DNA of 64,000 bases, taken from assembly GCF_016031615.1 (NCBI RefSeq), contig NZ_JACYXC010000001.1, positions 1,674,001-1,738,000 of the forward strand, given 5' to 3'. Origin of the DNA: Streptomyces pactum (lineage in GTDB: Bacteria; Actinomycetota; Actinomycetes; Streptomycetales; Streptomycetaceae). This document shows, piece by piece, positions 26,311 through 35,678 of this stretch. Every line of letters begins with the position of its first letter. Positions within the stretch are counted from its first letter, which is position 1. The notes beneath the pieces are model-generated. The model was not told where the DNA came from. It searched no databases and saw nothing but the letters and a program-made list of their open reading frames with translations. Both the position numbers and the translations under genes were made by a program.

Positions 26311-27471
26311 ATGGGGACGGGGGAGCCGGACGGCGAGCGGCGGGCACGGCACAACGGGCTGGTCAGGCGCCGTGTCACCGCGGGGCTGCTGGTCGGGGCG
26401 GGGCTGGTCGTTCTGGGCACGGTGTTCGTCGTGCTGCCGAGGATGGTGGTCGAACACGATCTCGCCGGGGTCGACGTCACCGCGCAGGATCGGCTGAAGG
26501 CGACGAACGATGTCCGCACGACGCTCGTACAGGTGGTCGGCGGTCTGGTCCTGCTCTTCGGCGCGTACGCCACCTGGCGGCAGCTGCGGGTGAACCAGGA
26601 CGGTCTGCGCGCCACCCAGGAGGGCTACGTCACCGACCGCTTCAGCCGGGCGGTCGACCAGCTCGGCAGCGACAAGCTGGATGTGCGCATCGGCGGGTTG
26701 CACGCGCTGTGGCGGATCGCGGAGCAGTCCGCCCGCGACCGGGAGGCCATCATCTCCATCCAGGCCGCGTACCTGCGTACCCACCTGCCCTGGCCACCCA
26801 CCGGGCCGGAAACGCCGGCGGCAGACGTGCACATCAACGACATCCCGCCCCTGGAGACCCGCGCTGCCGACGCCCAGGTGGCGCTGACCGCGCTCGGCGT
26901 GCTGTGCCGGCAGCGGGAACAGTCCTGGGTCAATCTCAGCATCACCGACCTGCGCCGGGCCGACTGCGACGGACTGTGGTTCCCCGAGGTCAACTTCGAC
27001 CGTGCCTGCATGGAGGCGGCGGGCCTGTACCACGCCAACCTGACCCAGGCCTCGCTGGTCTCGGTCAATCTGCGGCACGCCGACCTCACCACCGCGGTTC
27101 TCCGCCGTGCTCGCTGCATCGTCGCCGACCTGCGGGGCGCGAAGCTGGTCAGGACCGACTTGCGAGACGCCGACTTCACCGAGACCGACCTGCGCGAGGC
27201 GAACCTGCGCAAGGCCGACGCCCACGGCGCGGTCTTCCACCGCGCCGACCTCCGCATGGCCGACCTGCGCGGCACCGACCTGAGCACCGCCGACCTTGCC
27301 GGAGCGCGCCTGTCCGGCGCCCTGGCCAGTGAACACACCCGCTGGCCCGCCGAGTTCGACCCCACGGCCGCCGGAGTCGTCGACACCGCCGACCCCGGCC
27401 CCGAGCCCTCGCCCCTGCTCCAGCCGCCCGGGATGACCTGGCAGGCGCCGCCGCTGCGGTCCGCTCCCTGA
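26311..27471 (+). CDS. Pentapeptide-repeat membrane protein
   Basis: The 386-residue product has two membrane segments near the start (about residues 23-44 and 70-88), a conserved region RFSRAVDQLGSDKLDVRIGG that is common in streptomycete proteins of this type, and then pentapeptide repeats of the A(D/N)LXX form (about residues 212-335, for example LTQASLVSVNLRHADLTTAV). These repeats fold into a right-handed beta helix. The repeat part is probably cytoplasmic. The function of these membrane-anchored forms is not established. The ATG at 26311 is preceded only weakly by a ribosome site. Confidence 0.88.
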   Translation: MGTGEPDGERRARHNGLVRRRVTAGLLVGAGLVVLGTVFVVLPRMVVEHDLAGVDVTAQDRLKATNDVRTTLVQVVGGLVLLFGAYATWRQLRVNQDGLRATQEGYVTDRFSRAVDQLGSDKLDVRIGGLHALWRIAEQSARDREAIISIQAAYLRTHLPWPPTGPETPAADVHINDIPPLETRAADAQVALTALGVLCRQREQSWVNLSITDLRRADCDGLWFPEVNFDRACMEAAGLYHANLTQASLVSVNLRHADLTTAVLRRARCIVADLRGAKLVRTDLRDADFTETDLREANLRKADAHGAVFHRADLRMADLRGTDLSTADLAGARLSGALASEHTRWPAEFDPTAAGVVDTADPGPEPSPLLQPPGMTWQAPPLRSAP

Positions 27472-28018
27472 TCACGACGCGCCGGTCACGAGTGCGGCGA
27501 CGGCTGTCCGTCGGATGTGCGCCGCTCCTCCCGGCGGCATCCCCGTGGCGCGGACCCGGGCCACCGGGGATCCGGGAGCTGCCACCGCCCCCGGGGTCGT
27601 ACGCGCGACGCCGGCGGCCCCGGCAGCGTGACCGCGGCCGGCGCCGCCGGCGAACAGAGGCCGGGACCGGCGAGGGAAGGGCGCCGCCCGGCCTCGCCCT
27701 GCGCGGGCTACCGGTCGGCAGGGGGGTGGACGGAGGGCCATGAGCGGCGACGACGGGCGGAGCCGATCGATCGTCCCCGCTGACCAGCTGTTCCGGCGGA
27801 CCGGTGTGGTGGCGGCGGCCCGGACCTGGCGGCAGCCGCCTCCGGGGGCCGGCCCGGCGGCGGGCGCCGAGGCCCGGGAGCGGGCGGACGGCCCGCCGGC
27901 CGCGCCCCGGGCGGGGTGCGGACGGCGGGCCGTGTCCCGGTGGAGCGGGGCGGCGCACCGTCCCGGTGGCCGGGCCGGCGGGCCGTCCCGTGGAGTCCGG
28001 GTCACCGCCGGGCGGCCG
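27472..28018. other. Intergenic stretch between convergent genes
   Basis: No gene seen. The gap between the convergent pentapeptide-repeat and SPW genes contains only low-complexity open frames. Confidence 0.5.
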
Positions 28019-28468
28019 TCACGTCCGGGCGGCCCGGCCCCGGTTGCCGCGCATCACCGCACCGACCGCGGTCAGGCCCAGCAGGCAGGTGATGGCTCCG
28101 ACCACGACGTTGTTCCAGATCATCCCCGCGTCCGGGAACCTGGTGACCACCCAGGGGGACACGATCATCCAGACCCCGAGCGCACACAAGGTCCAGCTCA
28201 GGCCGTACATCCGTGCCGGCGCCAGCGTGAGCCCCAGGCCCAGCAGGGCGACGCAGATCCCGATGACCAGGTTGTGCGTGGCGAGGTCGGTGTTGCCGGA
28301 GAAGTGGACGATCCACGGGGACACCGCCAGGTACAGACCGGCCAGCAGCACCGGCCCGTCGAGGAACGGCACGTCCCGGCCGCCGAGCACCCGGGCGTAG
28401 CGCTCCCGCATCTCGGGTACGTCGGGGTGGCTCGTAAGATCACTCGTGTGACGCGAGACGTCGGCCAT
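28019..28468 (-). CDS. SPW-repeat membrane protein
   Basis: The 149-residue product has four membrane segments and two SPW repeats (LAVSPWIVHF and MIVSPWVVTRF), the mark of the SPW family. Asn residues follow each repeat (GNTDLATHNLVIG, MIWNNVVVGAI), as expected for a duplicated two-helix unit. The N-terminal 40 residues are soluble. The ATG at 28468 follows a good ribosome site on its strand (ggaggcg). Function unknown. It is divergent from the LAL regulator. Confidence 0.85.
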   Translation of the reverse strand: MADVSRHTSDLTSHPDVPEMRERYARVLGGRDVPFLDGPVLLAGLYLAVSPWIVHFSGNTDLATHNLVIGICVALLGLGLTLAPARMYGLSWTLCALGVWMIVSPWVVTRFPDAGMIWNNVVVGAITCLLGLTAVGAVMRGNRGRAART

Positions 28469-28617
28469 ACGACTCGCCTCCTTCGATCATGTAAAGGTGA
28501 CCGCGCAGTGCGGCGAAGCGCCGCATCACCATTGTGCGCCTTGCTGTGTTCCATAGGTAGATGTCCCTTTTTGTCGAGGGCGCGTCTGTGGCGGGGTGGC
28601 CGTTCCTGGGCAGGGGG

Positions 28618-31600
28618 ATGAACGTGGAGCGAGATCCGCATGAGCGCATGGTCGGCCGGGAGGGGCTGCTGGCCCGGGCGCGGGCCCGGCTGGCGGACGG
28701 CGGCAGCGTGCTGCTGCCCGGGCCGGCCGGGATCGGGAAGTCCACGGTGCTGCGGGCGCTGGCCGCGGAGTTCACCGCCGCCGGCGAGCTGCTGCTGCGC
28801 TGCTCCCCCACCGAGTCGGAGGCCCAGCTGCCGTTCCTGGCGCTGATCGACGCGCTCGGACCGGTGGTCGGCGAGGTGGCCGACGCCCTCCCGGCGTCCC
28901 AGCGGTCGGTCCTGGACGCGGCGCTGACCGGCCGCCCGGGGTCGGTGGAGCCCGGCGACGGGCTGGCGCTGCGGCTGGCGGTGCTCTCGGTGGTCCGGGC
29001 GCTGGCGGCGCGCTCCCCGGTGCTGCTGGTGGCCGACGACATGCAGTGGGTGGACGCGCCGAGCGCCGAGCTGCTGGCGTTCGTGGCCCGCCGGGTCGGC
29101 GGGCTGCCGTTCCGGATGGTCGGCGCGCTGCGCACGGAGACCACCGGGGAGCGGCCGGACGGGGACGGTGCGCCGGACCTGGACCGCCATCTGCGTGCCC
29201 TGCCGCCGCCCGCGCTGGTGCTGCGGGTCCCGCCGCTCACCCCGTCGCAGACCTCGGAGCTGCTGGGGCGGCGAAGACGGCCCGCGCTGCCCGGCGCGGT
29301 GCTGCGCGAGGTGCACCGGGCCAGCGGCGGCAACCCGCTCTTCGCCCTGGAGCTGGGCCGCGCCCTGGCCGAGCTGGAGACCCCGCCGCGCCCGGGCGAT
29401 CCGCTGCCCGTCCCGACCAGCCTGCGCACCCTGGTCCTGGACCGGCTGCGCACCCTGCCGCCGGCGGCGCGGACCACCCTGCTGCTGGCCGCCGCGGGGG
29501 CCCGGCCCACGGTGGCGCTGCTGCGGGCGGCGGGACGCGCCGACGCCGAGGCGCACCTGGCCGAGGCGGCCCGGCTGGGGGTGGTGGAGGCCGACCACGA
29601 GCCGGTCGTCCGGTTCACCCACCCCATCGTGTCGGCCGCGCTCTACGCGGAGGCCCCGGCCCGGGACCGGCGGGGCGCGCACGCCGCGCTGGCCCGGGCC
29701 GCGGACGACCCCATCGAACGCGCCCGGCACGCGGCGCTGGCCACCGTGGGCCGGGACGGGCACGTCGCGGACGCGCTGGCCCGGGCGGCCGGGGTGGCCC
29801 GGGAACGCGGCGCGCCCGCCACCGCGGCGCGGCTGGGCCTGCTGGCCGCCGAGCGCACCCCGGAACACGATCCCCGTGCGACCGGCCGGCGGCTGGACGC
29901 CGCCGAGGACGCCCTGGTGGCGGGCGAGCCGGAGGTCGCGCGGCAGACCGCGCGGGAGGTGCTGGACCGCGCGGCGCGGCCCGCCGACCGGGTCCGGGCC
30001 TGGATCGCGGTGATCGACTCGGCCGGGCAGGCGATGGCCGACGTGGACGACGTGTTCCCGCAGGCGCTGGCGGACGCGGGCGACGACCCGGCCCTGCTGG
30101 CGCCGCTCCACTACCAGCTGGCCTGGCGGGCGCTGCTGGCCGGCGGCTCGCTGCCGCGGGCCCGTACCGAGGCGGCGACCGCGGCCCGGCTCGCCGCCGA
30201 CTCCGGGGACCGGCGCACCGAGCTGCTGGCGCTGTCCTTCCAGGCGCACACCGAGATGCTGATGGGGCACCAGGACGCCGGCCGGACCCTGGCCGCGGCG
30301 CTGGCCGCCCCGCAGGACCCGCGGGTGGCCTGCGACCACAACGGCCCCGGCTACATCCACTTCCGCCGGCTGCTGACCGGCGACCGGCTCGACGAGGCCC
30401 GGGTGGCGGTGGCCGAGCTGGCCCGGCTCGCCGAGCAGCGCGGCGCGGTGGAGGGCCAGATGCTCTTCCTGCGCGGGCTGGCCGAGACCGAGCTGCGGGC
30501 CGGGCGGTGCGCCGCCGCGCTGGAGCGGGCGTACGACAGTCTGCGGCTGGCCCGGGACGCCGGCGTCGGCGAGGGGCCGATCCGGCAGGTGGTCGCGCTG
30601 GCCGAGGCGGCCGGGGGCAGCGTGTCCCGGGCGGTGACGCTGGCCGAGGACGCCGTACGGCGGGCCGAGGAGGACGGCGACGTGCCGTATCTGGCGCGCG
30701 GACTGCACGCCCTGGGCCACGCCACGCTGACCGGCGGCGACGCCGCGACGGCGGTGCCGCTGCTGCGCCGGGCCCGGGAGATGGAACTGGCCCAGGGCAT
30801 CGCCGACCCCGCCCAGAGCCCGGGCCCCGGCGACCTGGCCGAGGCGCTGGTCGCGGTGGGCGAACGGGACGAGGCGCGGCGGGTGGTGGCCGGTGCCCGG
30901 GCGGCGGCGCGCCGGCTGCGGCGGGTCGGTGTGCTGGCCGTACTGGACCGGGCCGAGGGGCTGCTGCGGGCGGCCAACGGGGATCCGGAGGGGGCGGCCG
31001 AGTCGCTGCGGGCGGCGGCGCGGACGCTGGGCCGGCTCGGGTACCGGCTGGAGGAGGGCCGCGCCGAACTGGCGCTCGGTCAGCTGGAGCTGGACCGGGG
31101 CGATCCGGTGGCGGGGCGGGCGGCGCTGGACGCGGCGGCCCGGACCTTCCGCCGGGCGAAGGCGGGGCCGTGGCTGGAACGGGCCGTCGCCGCGCAGGCG
31201 GCGGCCGAGGGCGACGGCCGCCGGACCGGCGGCGGGGCACGGCTGGACGGGCCGGGGGGCGGTACCGGGGGCGGAGTTGCGGACGGGGCCGGGACGGCGG
31301 CCGGCTCCGGGGCCAGGGGCCGGGGCCGGGGCGACGGCCGGGACCGGGGACGCAGGGCCACCGGCCGTCCCCCGCGGCCGCCGCGCCCCCGGTGCCGGGT
31401 GCGCCCATGGCGGCCGGCGTCTCCCCGTCCTTCCCGGCGGGGGACGCAGCCGAGGGTGACGGCACCGCACCGCCCGGACTGCTGGACTCGCTCGCCGAGA
31501 TGGAGCGCCGGGTCGCCACGCTGGTGCTGGAGGGGGCGACCAACCGGGAGATCGCGGCCCGGCTGTTCATCAGCGTCAAGACGGTCGAGGCCACCCTGAC

Positions 31601-31673
31601 CCGGGTGTACCGGAAGCTGGGCATCCGCTCCCGGGTGGACATCGTCCGGCTGGCCTCCCGCGGCGGCGGCTGA
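28618..31673 (+). pseudogene. LAL (large LuxR-type) regulator, apparently frameshifted
   Basis: The first part, in the frame of 28618, is an AAA-type ATPase regulator: Walker A GPAGIGKST, Walker B VLLVADDMQWVD, then a long helical region. The LuxR-type DNA-binding domain (VLEGATNREIAARLFISVKT, then VYRKLGIRSRVDIVRL) is intact but lies in a different frame and ends at 31673. In the first frame translation would run out at 31599 with a meaningless tail. The switch must fall in the Gly/Arg-rich stretch at about 31240-31400. Joined, the protein would have about 1018 residues, normal for LALs. The start is taken at the ATG of GMNVERDPHERMVGRE; 28561 is an alternative. Either the DNA-binding domain is lost or this is a sequence error. 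Confidence 0.85.
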
Positions 31674-32442
31674 AGTCCTCGCGGGGAGGGGCGGGTTCCG
31701 CGGGGTGGCCGCCCGGGGCGGGACGCCGGGAGCCCGCGGCGGACGTGCAGACCGGGGATCGGGCCCCGGGCGCGGGCGACCGGGGCCACCGCCGCAGCAC
31801 ACCGGGAGGCCGGAACCCGAGGCGCGACGCAGGACTTGGGACCGGCCGCGGACCGGAACCCGGCCGCGGGCGCCGGCCCCGAGCCCGGTTGATGCAAAGG
31901 CCCCGGCTCCGGCCCCGGATGGCGAAGGTCCCGACTCCGGGCCGGGACGGGGAAGACGCGAACTCCGGCCGGCCACACGGCCGTACGCCGGAACGCACCC
32001 CGGGCGGGCACCGCGCACCGCACGCATGCCGGACACCGGGGCGGGCGCCGGGCACCGGCGGCGACAGGCCGGGCGATGCGGGCCCCCCGATGCGGGGCTT
32101 GATACCGGACGCCGGGACGCCGGAACTCCGGGAGCGCCGCGGGGCGGGGACCCCGGCGGCGGGAGCCGGGACCCAGGGCGCGCCGCGAGCCCGCGGCCCC
32201 CGCCGCGCGGCCCGGGGCTCCGGGCGGGCGGGGCCGCCGGTTCCGGTTTTGGTCATGGACATGGGGATTTCCCTACGGCCGGGCGCGAGGGGCAACCCTC
32301 ATTGGGGGCGCGGGGGCCGGACTTCTAGCGTGACGGCCGTCGCCGAGGAGGGCGACGCATTCCCGTCCGGTGTGTGGCCAACGCACCGGCGCCGCCCGTT
32401 CCGCGGGTACAACCCCCCACCGATGGACCTCCGAGGAGAGTC
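31674..32442. other. Intergenic stretch upstream of trypsin gene
   Basis: I see no gene in 769 bases. The left part repeats words such as ccggccccg and gggaccgg. Close to the protease, ttgggg at 32300 and tctagc at about 32322 are spaced like a weak promoter; this is tentative. Confidence 0.45.
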
Positions 32443-33234
32443 ATGTTCTTTAAGCTCCCCCGCCGTGCCAAGCTCGCCGCCGCGGCCGTCGGCGTCGCCG
32501 CCTCCCTGGGTGTCGCGATGTCCGGCGCCACCGCCCAGGCCGCGCCGCAGCCCATCGTGGGCGGCACCACCACGACCGCCAGCGCGTACCCGTACGTCAT
32601 GCAGATCACCGACTCCGGCCAGAACCAGTTCTGCGGCGGCACGCTGGTGACCCCGACCAAGGTCGTCACCGCCGCGCACTGCATGGTCGGCGAGACCACC
32701 AGCTCGGTCCGGGTGGTCGGCGGCCGCACCTACCGCAACGGCACCAACGGCACGGTGGCCAGAGTGAGCAAGATCTGGATCCACCCCGAGTACCGCTCGG
32801 TCACCAAGGGGAAGGACGTCGCCGTGCTGACGCTGTCCTCCGCCATGCCGTACACCACCGCGAAGTACGTCTCGGCCACCGAGACCGGGGTCTACGCGGC
32901 CGGCACCACCACCCGCATCGTCGGCTGGGGCACCACCAGCTCCGGCGGCTCCTCCTCCAACCAGCTGCGCACCGCCACCGTTCCGACCACCTCGGACGCC
33001 TACTGTAAGTCCGCCTACGGCACCCGCTTCATCGCCAGCGACATGGTCTGCGCCGGTTACGACCAGGGTGGCGTGGACACCTGCCAGGGCGACAGCGGCG
33101 GCCCGCTGCTCATCGGCGGCCGGCTGGCGGGCATCGTCTCCTGGGGCGACGGCTGTGCCGAGCCGGGCATCCCGGGCGTCTACACCCGGCTCACCACCTT
33201 CTCGAACCTGGTGACCCAGCAGATCAACTCCTGA
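32443..33234 (+). CDS. Secreted trypsin-like serine protease
   Basis: The 263-residue product has a signal peptide (residues 1 to about 33, KLAAAAVGVAASLGVAMSG then ATAQA) and a very short propeptide before the mature N-terminus at Ile38 (IVGGTTTT). The triad is complete: His in VTAAHC, Asp in KDVAVLTL and Ser in GDSGGP. The Asp six residues before that Ser (DTCQGDSGG) fits trypsin specificity for Arg and Lys. It resembles the classical Streptomyces trypsins. The ATG at 32443 follows gaggaga. A perfect 17-bp hairpin follows the gene. Confidence 0.95.
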   Translation: MFFKLPRRAKLAAAAVGVAASLGVAMSGATAQAAPQPIVGGTTTTASAYPYVMQITDSGQNQFCGGTLVTPTKVVTAAHCMVGETTSSVRVVGGRTYRNGTNGTVARVSKIWIHPEYRSVTKGKDVAVLTLSSAMPYTTAKYVSATETGVYAAGTTTRIVGWGTTSSGGSSSNQLRTATVPTTSDAYCKSAYGTRFIASDMVCAGYDQGGVDTCQGDSGGPLLIGGRLAGIVSWGDGCAEPGIPGVYTRLTTFSNLVTQQINS

Positions 33235-33285
33235 CCGGCGCGGGGGCCGCACCCGCGGCACCCCGCCGGCCCGCGCACCACGGCA

Positions 33286-33325
33286 CCGCCCGCCGGGAGG
33301 ACCCACCCGTCCTCCCGGCGGGCGG
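33286..33325 (+). terminator. Perfect 17-bp hairpin after protease gene
   Basis: Arms 33286-33302 and 33309-33325 are exact complements around a 6-base loop, starting 52 bases after the protease stop. The rest of the 309-base gap up to 33543 shows no gene. Confidence 0.8.
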
Positions 33326-33543
33326 TCCGCCGTTCCGGCCCGGGTCCGGCGGGCCCCGGACCGGCGCCGGCCGGGCGGACCGGCCCGGTCCTGGCGAACG
33401 GCCCCGCCCCGGCCACGGCGGGTGGCGGACGGCGGCGAGGGGCGGCCCGACGGGGCGGCGGAACGGCGGACCGGTACCGGGGAATCCCTCGTTCCGTCAC
33501 CCGACCCGGCGCCGCACCCTCCTCATCTGCTTCAATAGGGGGC

Positions 33544-33678
33544 ATGGCCAGCTACCACGACCACGACGCCGCGACGGGTCGCTCCGACCTTGAGCCGTTC
33601 TGGCCGTCCCGGCAGGCGCACCACTACGACCGCGAGTGTTGCCGCGCATCCGACGCGCGGGCCCGCTCGCTCGGCTGA
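33544..33678 (+). CDS. Small ORF upstream of winged-helix gene
   Basis: A 44-codon frame opens with an ATG directly after agggggc. The product (SDLEPFWPSRQAHHYDRECC, then RASDARARSLG) has a pair of cysteines and an Arg-His-Asp-Arg pattern that faintly recalls the cysteine-containing leader peptides of streptomycetes. It ends 111 bases before the next gene. It may be a regulatory leader or a small protein; the evidence is the good ribosome site and its non-repetitive composition. Uncertain. Confidence 0.4.
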   Translation: MASYHDHDAATGRSDLEPFWPSRQAHHYDRECCRASDARARSLG

Positions 33679-33893
33679 CACGCCGCTCCCCATCTCCGCG
33701 GCTCCGGCCTCTCCCAGCGTTCAGCGACCTCGCCCCGCGCATCCGACGTCCCCCCGACGCCCCTCTGCGCGAAAGAAGCTGACCTCCCCATGACGAACCT
33801 TCGTCCGCTCCCCGCCCCCCTTCCGCCGGCGCCACCGTCACCGCACCGTCGTACCCTCCCCGGCAGCGGCTGCGGGCCGTCGCCCCGGACGAG

Positions 33894-34355
33894 ATGCCGC
33901 CCGTCGCGGACCTGCTGCACTCCGGTGCCACCTGGCTGCCCGCTCCCCCGCACACCCTGCCCACCCTGCCCGGCCAGCCGCCGATGGTCGGTTACCTGGT
34001 CCTGGTCCCCGCCGACCGCGCCACCGCCGCCGCCGCACCGCCCGCCGAGCCCGCCCCCACCCGCGAGGACGGGCTGGTCCGGATCGACGCCGACCAGCGC
34101 ACCGCCTGGGTGAAGGGTCGTCAGCTGGACCTGACCTACCTGGAGTTCGAGCTGCTCGCCCACCTGGTGGCGCACCCGCACCGGGTGCACAGCAGAGACC
34201 AGCTGGTGACCACGGTCTGGGGTTACGGGCATGTGGGCGACGGCCGCACCGTGGACGTCCATGTGGCCCGGCTGCGCCGCAAGCTGGGCGCCGAGCACCG
34301 CAAGACGATCGTGACGGTCCGCCGGGTCGGCTACAAGTACGTGCCGACCGCCTGA
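33894..34355 (+). CDS. Winged-helix DNA-binding protein
   Basis: The C-terminal 95 residues are an OmpR/PhoB-type winged helix (LTYLEFELLAHLVAHPHRVH, then WGYGHVGDGRTVDVHVARLR and VRRVGYKYVPTA). There is no receiver domain; the N-terminal part is a short streptomycete-specific region (LLHSGATWLPAPPHTLPTLP). The only start in the open frame is the ATG at 33894, but natural-looking sequence in the same frame (VTAPSYPPRQRLRAVAPDE) precedes it without a start codon, and an ATG at 33790 lies in the neighbouring frame. One missing C in the run at 33815-33820 would join them, so the true protein probably starts at 33790 with about 188 residues. Confidence 0.85.
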   Translation: MPPVADLLHSGATWLPAPPHTLPTLPGQPPMVGYLVLVPADRATAAAAPPAEPAPTREDGLVRIDADQRTAWVKGRQLDLTYLEFELLAHLVAHPHRVHSRDQLVTTVWGYGHVGDGRTVDVHVARLRRKLGAEHRKTIVTVRRVGYKYVPTA

Positions 34356-34849
34356 ACCGGCGTCGCCCCGGGCAGCCCGTCCGACCGGCGCACCGGGTGA
34401 ACACCCCGGTCCGACGCACCGGGTGAACACACCGGCCGGCGCACCGGGCGGGCGCCCCCGCCGGGGGCCGGACCGCCGCCGGCCCGCCGCGCCCACCCCC
34501 CACGGACGCCCGCGCCCGCCCGCGCGGGCGTCCCCGCGCTCCGCACGCCGGGGTACGCCCGCGGGCCGCCGCCGCTCCCGCCGCCACCGGGTGGGTACGG
34601 CGGCGGGCCGCTGCCCCACCGGTCCGCCGGCACCGGCCCACCGGCCGCGTCACGAGGCCGGGTGTCCGGCGGCAGCCCGGCCGCCGCGCGCCGCTCCCGC
34701 ACCGCCCCGCGCATCCCGCAGCCCCGGCTCCGCGCATCCCCCAACCCCCGCCCGCGCACGTACGTACGCGGGGCAGGACCGGCCGGACCGGGCTCGGCTA
34801 GGCTGACCGGGTGGCGCCGTACCGCCCGGTACGGGCCGAGGAGTGAGCC
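34356..34849. other. Intergenic stretch with a tandem repeat
   Basis: A repeat of about 25 bp (core gcaccgggtgaacac) occurs two to three times at 34387-34450. The rest shows no gene. The promoter of the gene at 34850 must be near the right end, where cgtacgtacg and an AT-poor run occur; I cannot place it. Confidence 0.55.
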
Positions 34850-35386
34850 GTGGAACTCGACCGTCTGCTGCCCGCCTACGAATTCCGGTCGCACCACCAC
34901 CGGAGGATCGCGGCCGACCGGGACACCACCTGGGAGGCGTACCGGACACTGACGCCGGAGGACATGCCCACCTCGTGGCAGCTGATGCGGATGCGCGGAT
35001 TCGGCCGGTCGGGGCCGCCCGGCCCCGCCGACGACACCTTCCCGGTGCCGCTGCTGAGCACCGTCCCCTACGAGGAGGTGCGCGGCCGGGCCGGCCGGTA
35101 CTGGCAGCCCCGCCCGACGTACGCACCGCTGCCCCCGGGTGACGCCGACGCCTTCCGCGCGCTGTCCGAACCGGGCTGGGCCAAGGCCGCGGTGGGCATC
35201 CGGGTGGTGCCGGACGGGGACGGCTCGGTGCTCACCGTGGAGACCCGGGTGCACTGCACCGACCTGCGGTCACGGCTGGCCTTCGCCCCCTACTGGCTGG
35301 CCATCAGGGCGGGCGGGGCCGGGCTGATCCGGCTGGAACTGCTCCGCGCGGTCGCCCGCCACGCCGAGGCGAGGACCGGCGCCTGA
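34850..35386 (+). CDS. Hypothetical protein, possible SRPBCC-type fold
   Basis: The 178-residue product has no motif I can name with confidence. The pattern YEFRSHHHRRIAADRDTTWE at the start, with alternating strands, and the ending SRLAFAPYWLAIRAG followed by a long helix, resemble the START/SRPBCC lipid- or polyketide-binding fold and similar uncharacterised actinobacterial proteins. No signal peptide or membrane segment is visible. The GTG at 34850 follows gaggag (34838-34843). It stands upstream of a histidine kinase gene but with a 292-base gap. Confidence 0.6.
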   Translation: MELDRLLPAYEFRSHHHRRIAADRDTTWEAYRTLTPEDMPTSWQLMRMRGFGRSGPPGPADDTFPVPLLSTVPYEEVRGRAGRYWQPRPTYAPLPPGDADAFRALSEPGWAKAAVGIRVVPDGDGSVLTVETRVHCTDLRSRLAFAPYWLAIRAGGAGLIRLELLRAVARHAEARTGA

Positions 35387-35678
35387 CCCCGGCCGGCTCC
35401 CCTCCCCCGCCCGCCCACGCCGGGCCCCGGCCCGCGCCCGGCCGGTCCGAACCGACCCCGACCCCCGCACCCGCGCGCTTCGCCCCCGGGCCCTGCCCTC
35501 TGCCCGGCCGTCCGCCCGGCCCGAGCCGGCCCGCCGCCGGGTCCGGGGGTGGTGCCAGGTCCACCCCCGGCCGTGGGGTGAGGGCCAGTGACCGATCATG
35601 GTGGTCGGCCGCAGACTGGTGACGGCGCCCGACGTCCGGGCGGTGCGAAACCGGGGAACGGGGAACAGGGGTGGGGCG

